A stretch of 64,000 nucleotides of DNA from Tulasnella sp. 424 (Eukaryota > Basidiomycota > Agaricomycetes > Cantharellales > Tulasnellaceae): NCBI GenBank assembly GCA_019633425.1, contig WSUB01000203.1, positions 1-64,000 of the forward strand, read 5' to 3'. The number at the start of each line of letters is the position of its first letter. Within the stretch, counting starts at the first letter, position 1. The notes under the pieces were generated by a model. That model was given only the letters and a program-made list of their open reading frames with translations, had not been told where the DNA came from and ran no database searches. Positions 21,533-32,364 of this stretch are shown piece by piece. A program made the position numbers and the translations under genes.

Positions 21533-23104
21533 ATGAACTCAGAAAACACAGACTCAGAAGCTTCGTCCACAACTGAGGTAATTGACGGACTGAGAGCTGA
21601 GCTAAAGCAGTCAAGGGAAGATTCAGCACGTCGCCATGATCACCTGACAGAGCGTGTCGGAGGTATTGAGATAAAGTTGGAAGAGCAAAGTACAGATGGA
21701 CGAATCTCTACTGCGGTGTGTTTCCTCAAGGTTCATGTAGTAGGCGTAATCCACTGACCCCTAAGTTTCTAGTTGCGTAAAGCTATTAAGGTATCCATTG
21801 AACCATTTCTCCAAGACTACGGATTTACAGACTGCGATATTTCATCTAGATGGAGGAAGCTGTCGACAATATCTCCAATTCGCTGACGAGGATTGACCAA
21901 TCCAGAGAAGAGTTGCAAACAGCACACTCGAAGACAGCGCGGCAAGGTACTCGCCCTCTGAAATACACCCATAGGAACCTCTCACACATTTTTGAGTAGT
22001 ATCCGATCTTATATCCTCTGTTGATACGCTCAAAATTAGCACGAGCGACCAAGAGGCCCAGCATAGCTTACTGGGTACTCGGGTTAATGACTTGGAGGAG
22101 CGTGTCTCTGCGGCTGTAAGAACCAACATTTGCTGGACTAGACATTGAACTTACCATTTATACTTCCCTACTGTACCTACAGGGACGTGAATCCCAAGAG
22201 GTACTTGATCTTGACTGCAAGATCTCTCTCCGAGTTGACGCTCTCAACTGACGAGAACACAAGGCCAAAATAAATATTGACAGTCAATTCAGTCAACTTA
22301 CCGAACGCATAGAAGAGTGAGAATGTAGCACTATTCTCGCATATTCTAGCTAACTGGTTGCGAGCGGTAGAGGAGCCACTATATCGCAAAAACTTATTCA
22401 AGCACTGTCGGACGATCTCGAGTCATTGAAGAACCATGTAGATGATATCGAAGGACGTCAAATCTTGAGCTACTCAAGCTCATCCGCAGGGGGAATCAAA
22501 GAAATAAGTGATCAGCCAGAATCCCTAGCAAACGTCTGGATTCCGATTGCAGCTCCCTCCCGAACCTGGCGTCAGAGTCCCTGGGGAGACAGTCTGGCCG
22601 CTGAGTGCCCTAGTCTCGAGGCTTCGTCCATATTGGATACACACATCTCGGAAAATCGTCCCCTACTGGCTAACAGCAGCTCAGAGCCACAGGAGGATCG
22701 ATTTCTGAACGTTAATGATAATGAGCGGTGAGATTCTTGTGCTCCCCAGTCTATCCCAGCTAACCCAATGTCGATAGAAGGTGCCACGAGACCAATTTTT
22801 GCCCGGGCAGCTGGAAGTGGTCTGATTCTGAACCAACAGGCCTTTGCGATATTTCATTCTGTCTGGTTCTTGTAATTATCGGTTTTGTCATCGAGGACTT
22901 GGGTGAGACTCTCCCTAAGCAAGACTTGAACAATTAGGCTTACTGTACTACATAGCGGAGGTCGCGGAGAAGGAGAAGAGGGCCTTGAAACTTCATGGAG
23001 CCATTAAACTGGCTTCATCGTCTTCGGTTCCGGCTCTGTTGCCTATGGGTTTCGCTGCTCTCACCCTTGGCACCATCCCCCTTTTTTGGAGAAGGTTGTA
23101 CTAG
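21533..23104 (+). CDS. Coiled-coil membrane protein, multi-exon
   Basis: ATG 21533 begins MNSENTDSEASSTTEVID. A chain of short exons joined by GT-AG introns gives a long heptad-rich region. Segments include AELKQSREDSARRHDHL, DNISNSLTRIDQSREEL, DTLKISTSDQEAQHSLL and DSQFSQLTERIEE. An apparent stop at 22249 falls inside a well-formed intron (about 22202-22264) and is not a real interruption. The C-terminal part has two hydrophobic helices, one near ISFCLVLVIIGFVIEDLG and one near LLPMGFAALTLGTIPLFW, and ends RRLY-stop at 23102-23104. The design, a coiled coil anchored by a C-terminal hairpin or two-pass tail, resembles tether-type proteins of internal membranes. Function unknown. Confidence 0.6.
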
Positions 23105-23289
23105 CAAGGTCCTGTCTATATTAAAGCTCATATTTACTGCATGAGAATGTGCCGAGTACCGAGCGTAGAAAATGACATGGACTGCGTGATCAGGAGCTTG
23201 GGGCTGTCATTGTTTGTTCCCAGGTACCTCGTCACCAAGGTCATGCGACAGCATGCGACTCGACTCCAACGTTTGAAGAGCCCGCTTCA

Positions 23290-23992
23290 ATGTCTCCTAC
23301 CACATCCACACAAGGGTTCAGCAGCTATAGTCTTCTACCAACGTTCTCTGCCACTCCGGGAGGCCTTTATACCAAATTCCTCCAGCCGAGCACCCCTCGG
23401 CCACCACAGCGGCTGTCTACCCCCCGACTTGCTCATCAAGTCTCCTCATCCGAAACCAAGACTCTAGACTCGCGACCAGAGGATTCTGATCAGTATGCCT
23501 TAACATTTTATTTTGTGTTCCATCTGCGGTCGCATCTGAGCAAAAATTATGCGTAGGGACGTCACCTGGAAATTGTGTCAGACTAAAGTATCAAAAGAAT
23601 CCCCTCACATTCAAAAGTATACGGTCCTGGAAAGTGGGGGTGGGAGTGGACTTCCGATTCACGAACCACTAGCTGCAGCGGATGATTGGAGAATTGGAGA
23701 TATATATGTGCATAGACATAAATCCGAATCGTCCAACGACCCGGGTTACTCGGTGTGGGTATGCGAAGGCCAGTCAAGGGAGAATTCGTTGGGATGGACC
23801 AAGGTGACAACGGTCGGTCAGGACTTCAAGCATCCAGACCCGGAACTCCCCTTTTACCTTGCATTCATTGGGCGGAACGCTTCGTGGGTGCTCAAGGGAA
23901 CCTTGGTCCGCTATCGGCGCAAACAAGATAGTCCCTTTCGAAGTGGCGGTGTTCCCCGCAGCCTCAGAAATGATTCACCATCAGAAAATTAG
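23290..23992 (+). CDS. Unrecognised two-exon gene
   Basis: ATG 23290 (MSPTTSTQGFSSYSLL) opens a Ser/Pro-rich, probably disordered segment to a GTATGCC donor. The intron ends ATGCGTAG and the join restores DQDVTWKLCQTKVSK. The second exon encodes a compact domain with ADDWRIGDIYVHRHK, YSVWVCEG and LGWTKVTTVG and ends at TAG 23990-23992. Trp- and Gly-rich, mostly beta by appearance. No family recognised. It lies 186 bp after the coiled-coil gene and is immediately followed by the 3' end of the transposase. Confidence 0.5.
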
Positions 23993-24046
23993 ACGAGAAC
24001 AACTGTATTGAACATATATACAGAGGGAGATATGACAAGTAGATAC

Positions 24047-27000
24047 TTATTTGGATTTTCTACTGGCTGAAACGACGACTAGTGTATTTACGAGTGTCGG
24101 GTGAGTTGAAGTGAAAGGGCAAATGACAACTGGCCCAAAGATCGAAGTCAATGGAATAAGAACCTTTTCGGGTAAGAAGGAATCGTGGATGAGGCGCGCT
24201 CCGAGATGTGGAAATGCCTTGTAGGGGTCCAAGAGGGCAGCCTGGCGGTTGAGGGGCTTGAAGAGGGATACGACCGCCATCAGAGCGGCATCGTTAGAGC
24301 CTGATAACGGGGTGAAAATCGACTCAATGCGGGCGGTGAAGTATCCTCGTTCAGGAACAAGCACTTCCACATATGAGTCAATATTGGTGGTTCCATTCTG
24401 AGGCCGATAAGTGACGCCTTGATGCTGCACGGTTCGACAGAACGTGACGATATGCGGACTTCCTTCCCTATCGGTGGTGCGTATGAGCTCCCATTCGATT
24501 CTCCCATCATCGAGTTCGGTTGGTGTTGGTGCAAGTTGACAAACCCATTCTCCGATCACGCGAGTCAGAGGATCCCACTCGGACATCAACATCGATGGAA
24601 AGACACGCCCAAAGGCCGTTGCAAATACTTGCCTGAGCGCTGTCAGCGGTTCAGGCAGGGATCCGAATAACAACCTGGCTTTGATTTGGCAAAGCCCGTT
24701 GATTCGATCGAACATCGTACCTTCCAGCTCTCCTATTTTGAGTGAACGAGTAGGATGATCAGAAGAACATTTTGACTCCAACGAATTCCCAGTAAGCTCA
24801 CCAAATTTTGAATTGGTAGGAATGTCTTGGATTAACCCATTCATGAGCTCCGTATACCAGGCCGACCATGAAAACGTAGGGCCAAGATCGAATGCGAAGT
24901 CCGGGATATGAAGTAGTAGGTGGTGCTGAGGCTTGAACTTAACCCAATCATATAATGTCGACAAGCCACTCAAATAGGACATTACAAGCGACTTGTAGTC
25001 CTTGATGTCTTGTGGGGTAATCACATAGCCCAAGGCTAGCTTAGTAAACCCGACAAGGTAGGAAAAATGACGGAGCATTTTGACCCTCCGTAATTGCTCC
25101 TCCTCATTCCCATTGAACGTCGGGGCTGACCAAATTCGCGGGAGTGTTATAGCAAGGGAATACCAACACGTTGAGAACCACTCTTCGGCTGTCAGTTTTC
25201 CGTGATCTGCCCGGCCAAGGTTCTCCGGGGTCCGTCGGATATGCGAAGGAAATGTTGTGTTTCGGATGTCGTTCCTGACTTGGGCTAAAACATTCTGACC
25301 AAGAACAGCGCCTGTCCTGCGAGTCGGGTGGCAAACTGCAGGGAATGATGGAGAAGATGAAGGATGGGGGACATTTTCATGGCGCTAAAGATGACCACGT
25401 GAGTTCAAGTAAGATGACGGTAAAATTCTCACACTTACCCATTTCAGCAATTTCACCACCAGATCCTCTTTCCGATCCTTCCCGGTGGGGATGCTGCGGA
25501 TCCGACACATTTCCCGCAGAACACGGAGCGTTAGCGACATCATTTGCCTGTGGTCTGCTCTCAGGATCACCAGTTTCTTCTCTCCGGCCGTGATGTCAAT
25601 CGATGGATCTGAAGGTAGCAGGGTCGCAAGAAGCTCCTGAAGCTCTGCGGATTGTACCAGCTGATCATCCTCGTCCACAATTCCTTTTTCAAATCTCTGC
25701 AAGAGCAAGAGCAACGTTAGAAACTGGAGTTGAAGCCGACCGGACTCAGGATTAAGCTCACCCAGGCTGCGAGGCATTTTTCAAGTGCCTTGCTTGTTAG
25801 CTGCACTGCCGGATATCCGAGTGAGAACGCTAACATTTGAAGTAAGTTGTGGCCGAGGTTGCGGACGGCGGCCATTGACTTCGTTAGAAGAGTGTCTTGA
25901 GCGACAGCCATGGCTGAGGTGGTTGGTATTTTGACTGTACTCGGGATCCCAAGACCGTCATCGTCACGACTTTTCACGTTCATCCCCCACACATCACGAC
26001 AGAAATTCTTGAGACTCCCCGAGAAAAGGTGCATTGGATCAATGACAAGCTGTCTGGTGGAATCCCAATATGGAAGTCGATAAAGCTCTGTCCATCTGGC
26101 GCCATAACGCTTTTCGATTTCTTGCCGGGCAGAGAGCGATTCGGCGTCCCGCCAGAGAGTGGCACACTCCCGGTGATTAGGCTTGTTCTGGTTAGAAGAG
26201 TTCCGTGGAGTAAACCGAGGGCAGTTGAAATGGTGGAGATTGCCTTTTTGGCAATCACAGACGGTACAGAATATTGTGTGGGTTATGGGGGTGAAGCCGC
26301 CAAGGGCATGGGAAGCCTGTGTGTCTGCAATAACTTGCCCAAGGGCTACTTGAAGGTCACGCCCGCTAAGTGCAGCTGGAGTTGACGAGAGCTGAATACC
26401 GGGATCGTATAGCTCAAGAAGCTCATCAACAAGGGGTCGGAGGAAGTGGTTAATGTGCGCCTCCACTTGACTTGGTTCAAAAGGCCCGGGAATGAGACCG
26501 ACGACGCATATATTCTCTGGGCGATGTCGAAGTTCGATGGGGAGATTTTGAACGCAGAGGTACATCCCACCAACGGATCTCTTTTTCTTCGATTGACGAT
26601 TGCCAAACGGATTGAACCAGTCCACTCCCAACGCCAGCATTATCCCCCCTGGCGACCCGAGAAGGATCTCTCCATCAGCCCGACAGAACTCCGCCGCAAA
26701 GCAACCGTCGCGGATATCCCGTAATGTTCCAAGTCCAGTCGATGGACCTTTATCTAGAAGCTCTTCCATCCCAGGCCTACACACCAACTCCGTCAACCAC
26801 TCTTTAATGCGACGATAGTGAAATCGACGAAGTGGAACTCTCTGCATTCCCTTGCGTGTTGACCGGAGGCGCACAAGATCAGCTCCGCATGTTTCTCCGA
26901 GATCGGTGTATGTGCACTGGTCGGGATAGGTGCACCCATCTTCTGGATACAGGGCACAGCACTTAGGGCAGCAGACGTATGTCGTAGTGAAAGGAGGAAG

Positions 27001-27934
27001 AAAGACGCTGGAGAGAATGGTGCGAAGGTCCGTTGGAAGACGGGGGTTGTAGCCATTGCCTCCGAGATGTTGACTTGAGAGGGAGACAATGATAGCGATG
27101 CAGCGGAGGATTAGATTGCAGGGTGAAATGGCGACGTTGTAGACAAAGTGTAGCACCGCGATTACAAGACCAACGGCCAGTACGATGATGTCCGTATTTG
27201 GCGAGAGCCTGAATAAAGCTGTCATCAGGGTAGGGAGTCAGCGCCAATGCCGAAGGGGTCTGATAAGTGTTCTTACATGTGTCGATTTGCTGGCGAGTTT
27301 GCTTTATGGCATCCCCGTCCTCCAGATGTCGTCGGTTCCATTCCATTCTAAGCAGAGTATCTCCATCGGCAATCGCGTTGTCAACCTCTGTGCAGAGCTT
27401 TGATCTCAGTTCTTCCACCTCGACGATCCCATGGGTATCAACGCGCTCCGCTCGCTGTCGAATAGCGCGCAAACCAGTTTGACAATGCCGCCAGTGGGCG
27501 TTCTCCGTGGCTGAAGGGTCCAACGACCGATCAATGGGCCCCTTGGCGAAGACAAGGCTGGTTGGGTCGATGGCATGGGGAAGGTAGTTGTTGAGATCGT
27601 CGAAGAGTTTCTTCACGGTGGTAATGGTAGAACGGTGAAGATATTCGCCGGCATCTTCATCGCGTTTGTTGGGGTTGCTTGACTTGCTGGGAGAGCTTCC
27701 AGGAAGTGGGAGGGCGGACTCGATGGCCGTCGCGTCTCTATGCTGTCGATAGGTTCTTGCGTCGAGCCAGCAGCCGCCAGCGGTTGTTTTACTGCAAACT
27801 GCACACTTGCAGCGCTTGAGCATAGCGAAAGGGAGGGGTACTGGAGAGAAGACAAAGACGGAAATCGTTTTGGTACGGTTTGCAGTGAGGAGGCCAATGG
27901 TGTTTGTCATCGGACTGAACGCCTGAACGGGCAC
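24047..27934 (-). mobile_element. CACTA/Plavaka-KDZ-like transposase gene, apparently intact
   Basis: A large minus-strand gene of several exons. The N-terminal exon carries CKCAVCSKTTAGGCWLDA and a leucine-rich linker. A hydrophobic stretch (VLAVGLVIAVLHFVYN) follows, then a Cys-rich zinc-binding region (CCPKCCALYPEDG). The conserved core has GVDWFNPFGNR, ICVVGLIPGPFEPS and HINHFLRPLVDELLELYDPG, a signature of fungal Tnp2-like transposases of the CMC superfamily. A CxxC segment (CTVCDC), IDPMHLFSGSLKNF and a long C-terminal domain (WYTELMNGLIQDIPT) follow. The exon between 25334 and 25080 is also fully open, so no stop or frameshift was found, unlike in many neighbouring genes. I could not identify terminal inverted repeats or a target duplication, so element borders are unknown. 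Confidence 0.75.
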
Positions 27935-28025
27935 GCTGAAACCTCACGGGTTTAGCGGAATGGTGGTCCGTCGCAATCACAATACAAGCTCCCAGAGGAC
28001 AAAACTCAGTCTTCACCAAACCTCT

Positions 28026-28253
28026 ATGGAGTGGGGGATAATCAACTACGACAGCAAGTCGGAAGGCTTTTCGGGGCCTGGCGATTCGGGCTCAATAATC
28101 GCCGACATCCGTGGCCGTATCGGTGGCATGCTTACCGGCGGTTCTGGTAAGACGAAGTCCTCCGATATGACCTATGCCACGCCGTTCTGGTGGCTCCTCA
28201 AGCGTATCAAGGCCAACGGGTTCCCCAACGCGCACCTCGGCGTCGTCGCCTAG
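28026..28253 (+). pseudogene. C-terminal fragment of an S1-like serine peptidase-type domain
   Basis: The frame reads WGIINYDSKSEGFSGPGDSGS, then GRIGGMLTGGSG and TYATPFWWLLKRIK, ending at TAG. GDSGS is the nucleophile motif of trypsin-fold peptidases, and the Gly-Gly-Met-Leu-Thr-Gly-Gly strand is typical of a fungal S1-like family. The catalytic His and Asp parts expected upstream are absent; the transposase begins about 90 bp upstream on the opposite strand. It is read as the surviving 3' end of a disrupted gene. Confidence 0.55.
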
Positions 28254-30780
28254 GCATCTCGACCTCAACAATGACCTTTTTTTTCTGCGACTTAGCCCCT
28301 CAACCCGAACTAGACCCACATATCTCGGTAGGCGATGTCCACGAGAAGCCACGGTCAATCGTAACAGCAATTTGGTTCATCGGTCTCGGTCGTGTACTTT
28401 CAACTCGCGAAAATTCGTTTTCGAGCGACAGCCTCAGTGAGGTCCACACCAAACCCTGGATTTCCCAGTTAGGAAAAATAGCGACCTCTGGAATCGTGAG
28501 TGCACGTGACAATTAATCAAACTAACGAGTTGCCGCTTGGATAGGTTTTAGCCCGAAATGGTGTGGATACAATAAGTAGTGCAAGCGGCATATATACGAC
28601 GGGGCCCGGGATGAAGCGTTGGATCTCGACAATTTGGACGCAAGTCGCCTCGAAGTCGCGAAGTCGGAGGTGGTCTACCAAGACCAAGGCTCTCTCCACG
28701 GTCCTTGGGGACAGAGCCAGTCTTCGAGTCAGCACGGGCTTCCGACTCGGTTTGCTGGACGTCGTTGTCGACGGGCGCTGCCTCATTCCTTCCCCTTACT
28801 CTCAGCGACCGTCTCACAAACGTCCTCCGCAGCCCCCCATTCGAACACCCCAACTACCGACATTGCAGCCGGCGCATCATCATATTCCGAAGGACTCAAG
28901 TGCTTCCTCTCCTTCAACTATCTGAAATCCTCCGGAGAGTCGTGTACAGGCGTTCCCGTCACGCTTTCCCAGCGTGCTCGGCCCATCTGACTCTCTAGAT
29001 GATGATGGCCGTCATCTTCTCCTCTGAGGGGGTCGGGGGCGGCGGTGGACTCAACTTGCGCTGCTTAACCACCTATGGAATTAACTGTGGGGATGCAGCT
29101 TGTTTCGGTGAGTGAGAAGGAGAAGCCGATGGAGAAAGGTGGGTCGAGGTGGCGATTGAGGTGGGGAGGAGGCAGTCTGTTTCGGTGAGTATGCAGGTTG
29201 AGAAGGAGAAGCCGATGAAGAAAGGAGCTGCATAGGTATTGGAGAGATTGGGGGTGACGGTGGCGTGTGAACAGACAGAGCTTCAAGTTGCCTTGCAGAA
29301 TTTCAATCTCGCCGACCTCTCCGACCTCTCCCTCAACGCAACCACCTCCAACCCTCCTTTCCCTTGCGACACCCAAGACGCTACCTTCCTCTTCATCCCT
29401 CCGGCCCCTCTCCAATCTGGCCTTCAAGCCTTTGGGTCAGCGTTGCCATCAAGACCAACGTCTGATGGCCTATCTAAACCCGCATTGCGAATACGCATCC
29501 ACTCCCCCCTCGACATCCGTTCGCCCTAGCGATCCCCTCACCAGCTTCCCTCAAAAGGGATGTAGAGCTGAGCTCGTTTAAGCCTTGCACGTGCATGCGG
29601 TCCGACCAGACTGCGTTGCACCTCTGCAAGTCAACTTGTAGACGCGGCATCCGCCAGCAACGTCGGCGAACCTAGGCTGGGCCCATCGAGACGGCAAGCT
29701 ACCTCTCTGATTGGTCCTAGCTGTTGGCCTCTGGGCAGTTGGTCAAGCTATGTCCATTCAACTTTCCAAACTCGCGCCAGTCACGACGATAGATTTAAGG
29801 TGGGCGGCGTTCGTTTTTCCTACTCGCATCAGCCTTTACCAACTCCCATCTTTTCCCTGTCCCTCCAGGTTAACGCAGACAACACCGCAAGCCTCCTCTC
29901 CACGTATTACTACTACCCCAAACCCAAACCGACGGGTGTTTTTGAGATACCCCGACCTCCGGACCCGAACCACGAAGGTTGGTCAAGTCCTTTCTGCCCT
30001 TTATGCAACCACAGAGCTTCCCTGCGCCTCGCGGAGAATTCCTTGCTCGCCGGGGCGCAGGGAAGTTCGTGTCATTTACGGGGCGTGCACCGTATTCGCT
30101 CCGCTATCTCGCTTATGCTCGTCTCCCACAGTAGACTGCCGAGCCCGTCGTAGAGCTCCTCACAACATTCACCACTCACAGGGCCCAGAACCTCTCGACC
30201 AGCGACGCTCGCACCGCCGTATTTATGGCTTCCTTCCACCATTTTACCTCGACTTTCCTCACTTCCAACAACGCTGGGATCCATAACCTCGGCGCGACTT
30301 TCGACGCCGACGTCCGCAAAAAAGCCCTAGCTTCCGACTTCCTCGACCTTTCCACCCCCGAGGCGTCCACCCCAGCCGCAAATGTTCCTCGACCGGCCTC
30401 TTCCGCCCGCTTTGCAGCCGCTGCCGAGGGCGAAGTGCCCGTCTTCGCAGTCTCTCGGCGGGCAGGGCGCCAACGGGCTCTGTTTCAACGAACTCCCCAA
30501 TGCATCTACGACATCTACAAACCGCACGGTCCGATATCATCACCAAGGCCACTAGGGATATCCTCATTCCTCAGTCGATTTGGCTGGACACTCGTAGATT
30601 TAGAGGGCCTAGACCAACTTGACTTATGCTTTGCTGTAAGCCAAGAATGGTCGGCACTCCGTAGTCATGTCTCGCTCATGTTTGGAACGATGTTTCTTTT
30701 TCCAATAGCCACTTCGGTGGTCAGAATGTCTACTGTACGTGTCTCTCCGTTCCTCTGTGCTCTAACGCTTTTCTAACCCC
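28254..30780. other. Interval of unassigned open frames
   Basis: Plus-strand frames near 28280-28515 (containing FFFCDLAPQPELDPHISVGD), 28560-29000, 29239-29530 and 30225-30776 are open, but I recognise none. The last (ending before the GH79-like segment) could be its missing upstream part, though it shows no catalytic motif. Promoter-like CT-rich tracts occur at 29300-29420. Confidence 0.4.
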
Positions 30781-30829
30781 AAGCTCTTGCCACGGAATAG
30801 GCAACCCCATCAGACCCCCGCCAACCAAT

Positions 30830-31757
30830 GACCGAGTACCGTCAATGGAGAACCGGAGCCGTCTTCCACGCCAACATCATCGTCGCTGAAGCGCTCGCCA
30901 AGAACGGCGTCTCTCAAGCCATCGACCTGCAACTTGACAACAACAATGAGAATCGTGCCGGTTATGCTAGTACGTAACCTTCCCAGCAGCGGTTTCTTAT
31001 GGGAAGATCGTTTTTGCTAACAGGAATCGCAACCTTTCTCCTTTCTGGTATGGCACAGTCTACGAAAAAGGGCGTCGCTACCCGCGCCGTGTTAGTCAAC
31101 TACGCCTCCGACAACGGTAATAGCGACTACACCGCCCAACTCGCCATCGGTGGACAGCAGACCGGTCTGCCAAGCAAGACTCCCGCGTCCGCGCCAAGTC
31201 AAGTACCTCAAGCCGATTCCGTGTCCGTCAAATACGACATCACCTGGTGCGTTGTTCTCGCCTGCCCTTTGTATTTCGAGCGTCTCGTCGGTCTAACGTG
31301 GGGGTTAATTTGCTTTCTCCCTTCCCTTTACGGCCGGCCAAACCCTGGGTCAGCAGTACGCCTCCAACGGCCGTCTGTAAGGTGATGCCTCAATCGAAAC
31401 CGACCAATGCGACACGACAGCTGGACTCTGCAAAATCCCCGTCCCAGCTCCCAGCGTCGCCCTCGTCTTCCTCTCCGACGAAGCGCTCACAAACTCTGGT
31501 GGCGCCGCCAGAGACGCTTCCGGATCCACTTTGCCCTTCGCCACGACTTACACCTCTGGTAAAGTCCACACTACGATCGACTTGGCCGCGTTGGCGACCA
31601 GCAACGGTAGAAACGGAAGCTTGCCGTTAGGCGCTACCTACGTCCAAGGGCGGAGCGGTGAACGGTTGGGCTTAGGATGGCTGGAGGTGCTGCGCACATT
31701 TGGTGGAGCGTTGCGATGACGGTTTTGGGTCTCGTTGGTGGTGCTTTGATGCTATAA
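30830..31757 (+). pseudogene. GH79-like (beta-glucuronidase-type) C-terminal region with GPI-type tail, frameshifted
   Basis: The frame YRQWRTGAVFHANIIVAEAL, VSQAIDLQLDNNNEN and, after an intron, RAVLVNYASDNGNSDYTA resembles the C-terminal beta-domain of GH79 enzymes, which act on arabinogalactan/proteoglycan-type glucuronides. Right after the intron the coding frame is displaced by one extra A (a run of five near 31064). A second shift is needed near 31205. Later frames give CDTTAGLCKIPVPAPSVALV and a hydrophobic C-terminus (WWSVAMTVLGLVGGALML, stop 31755-31757) typical of GPI attachment. The catalytic barrel was not recognised upstream. Frameshifts suggest a relic of a wall- or membrane-anchored hydrolase. 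Confidence 0.55.
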
Positions 31758-32364
31758 AGACTTTTTCGAGTTAGAGCTGGACGATGGAAGTCTTTTTCTG
31801 TTCTGTATGATGACGTTCATGTATATCTCAAAAGACGCTTCTTTAATTTGAGCACATCGACCAGGTTCTGGAGAAGAGACATCGAGCTGTTTGGCCGAGA
31901 TCGATAAGGGCCGAGAAGAGTAAATGAGGACTGGAATTATTACCCATCAGTTTGAAAATTTAGTGGTCGCCCCTAAATTTCCGAGTTAGGAAAGGAACCC
32001 CGAAATCGACGTGGGATCATCTCCTAAAGAACATCCTTCCTATCTTAGCTAAAGTCAAGACCCCTACCCATTCCTGCGTCGTGCACTCTTAACCTACAGT
32101 TTGAACAACCCTATTATTTCTACACAAAAAAACACTGCTATGGACACGGTGGCCTTGGGAATCACGGGGATACAATTCACTCAACAACATCGATTGCGAT
32201 CGCAAGCCACAGAAAAAGATGTCATGGTGAGTTTCTGGTTCTTGGATGCTGGCTATTCTTTTACGACCTTACCGTAATTGCCCCGCGCGACTCTTACTTC
32301 GGATAATTAAAGTGACGGTCTTGTCACCAGCAGAGTCGCACACTTGGCACTAAGTTCCCTCCAA
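31758..32364. other. Intergenic region
   Basis: No open frame of note. It should hold the 3' end of the GH79-like gene and the promoter of the gene starting at 32365. Confidence 0.5.

Noticed and set aside
22249..22251. Premature TGA in the coiled-coil membrane gene
   Set aside because: It lies inside a well-formed GT-AG intron (about 22202-22264) whose removal restores the frame, so the gene reads as intact.
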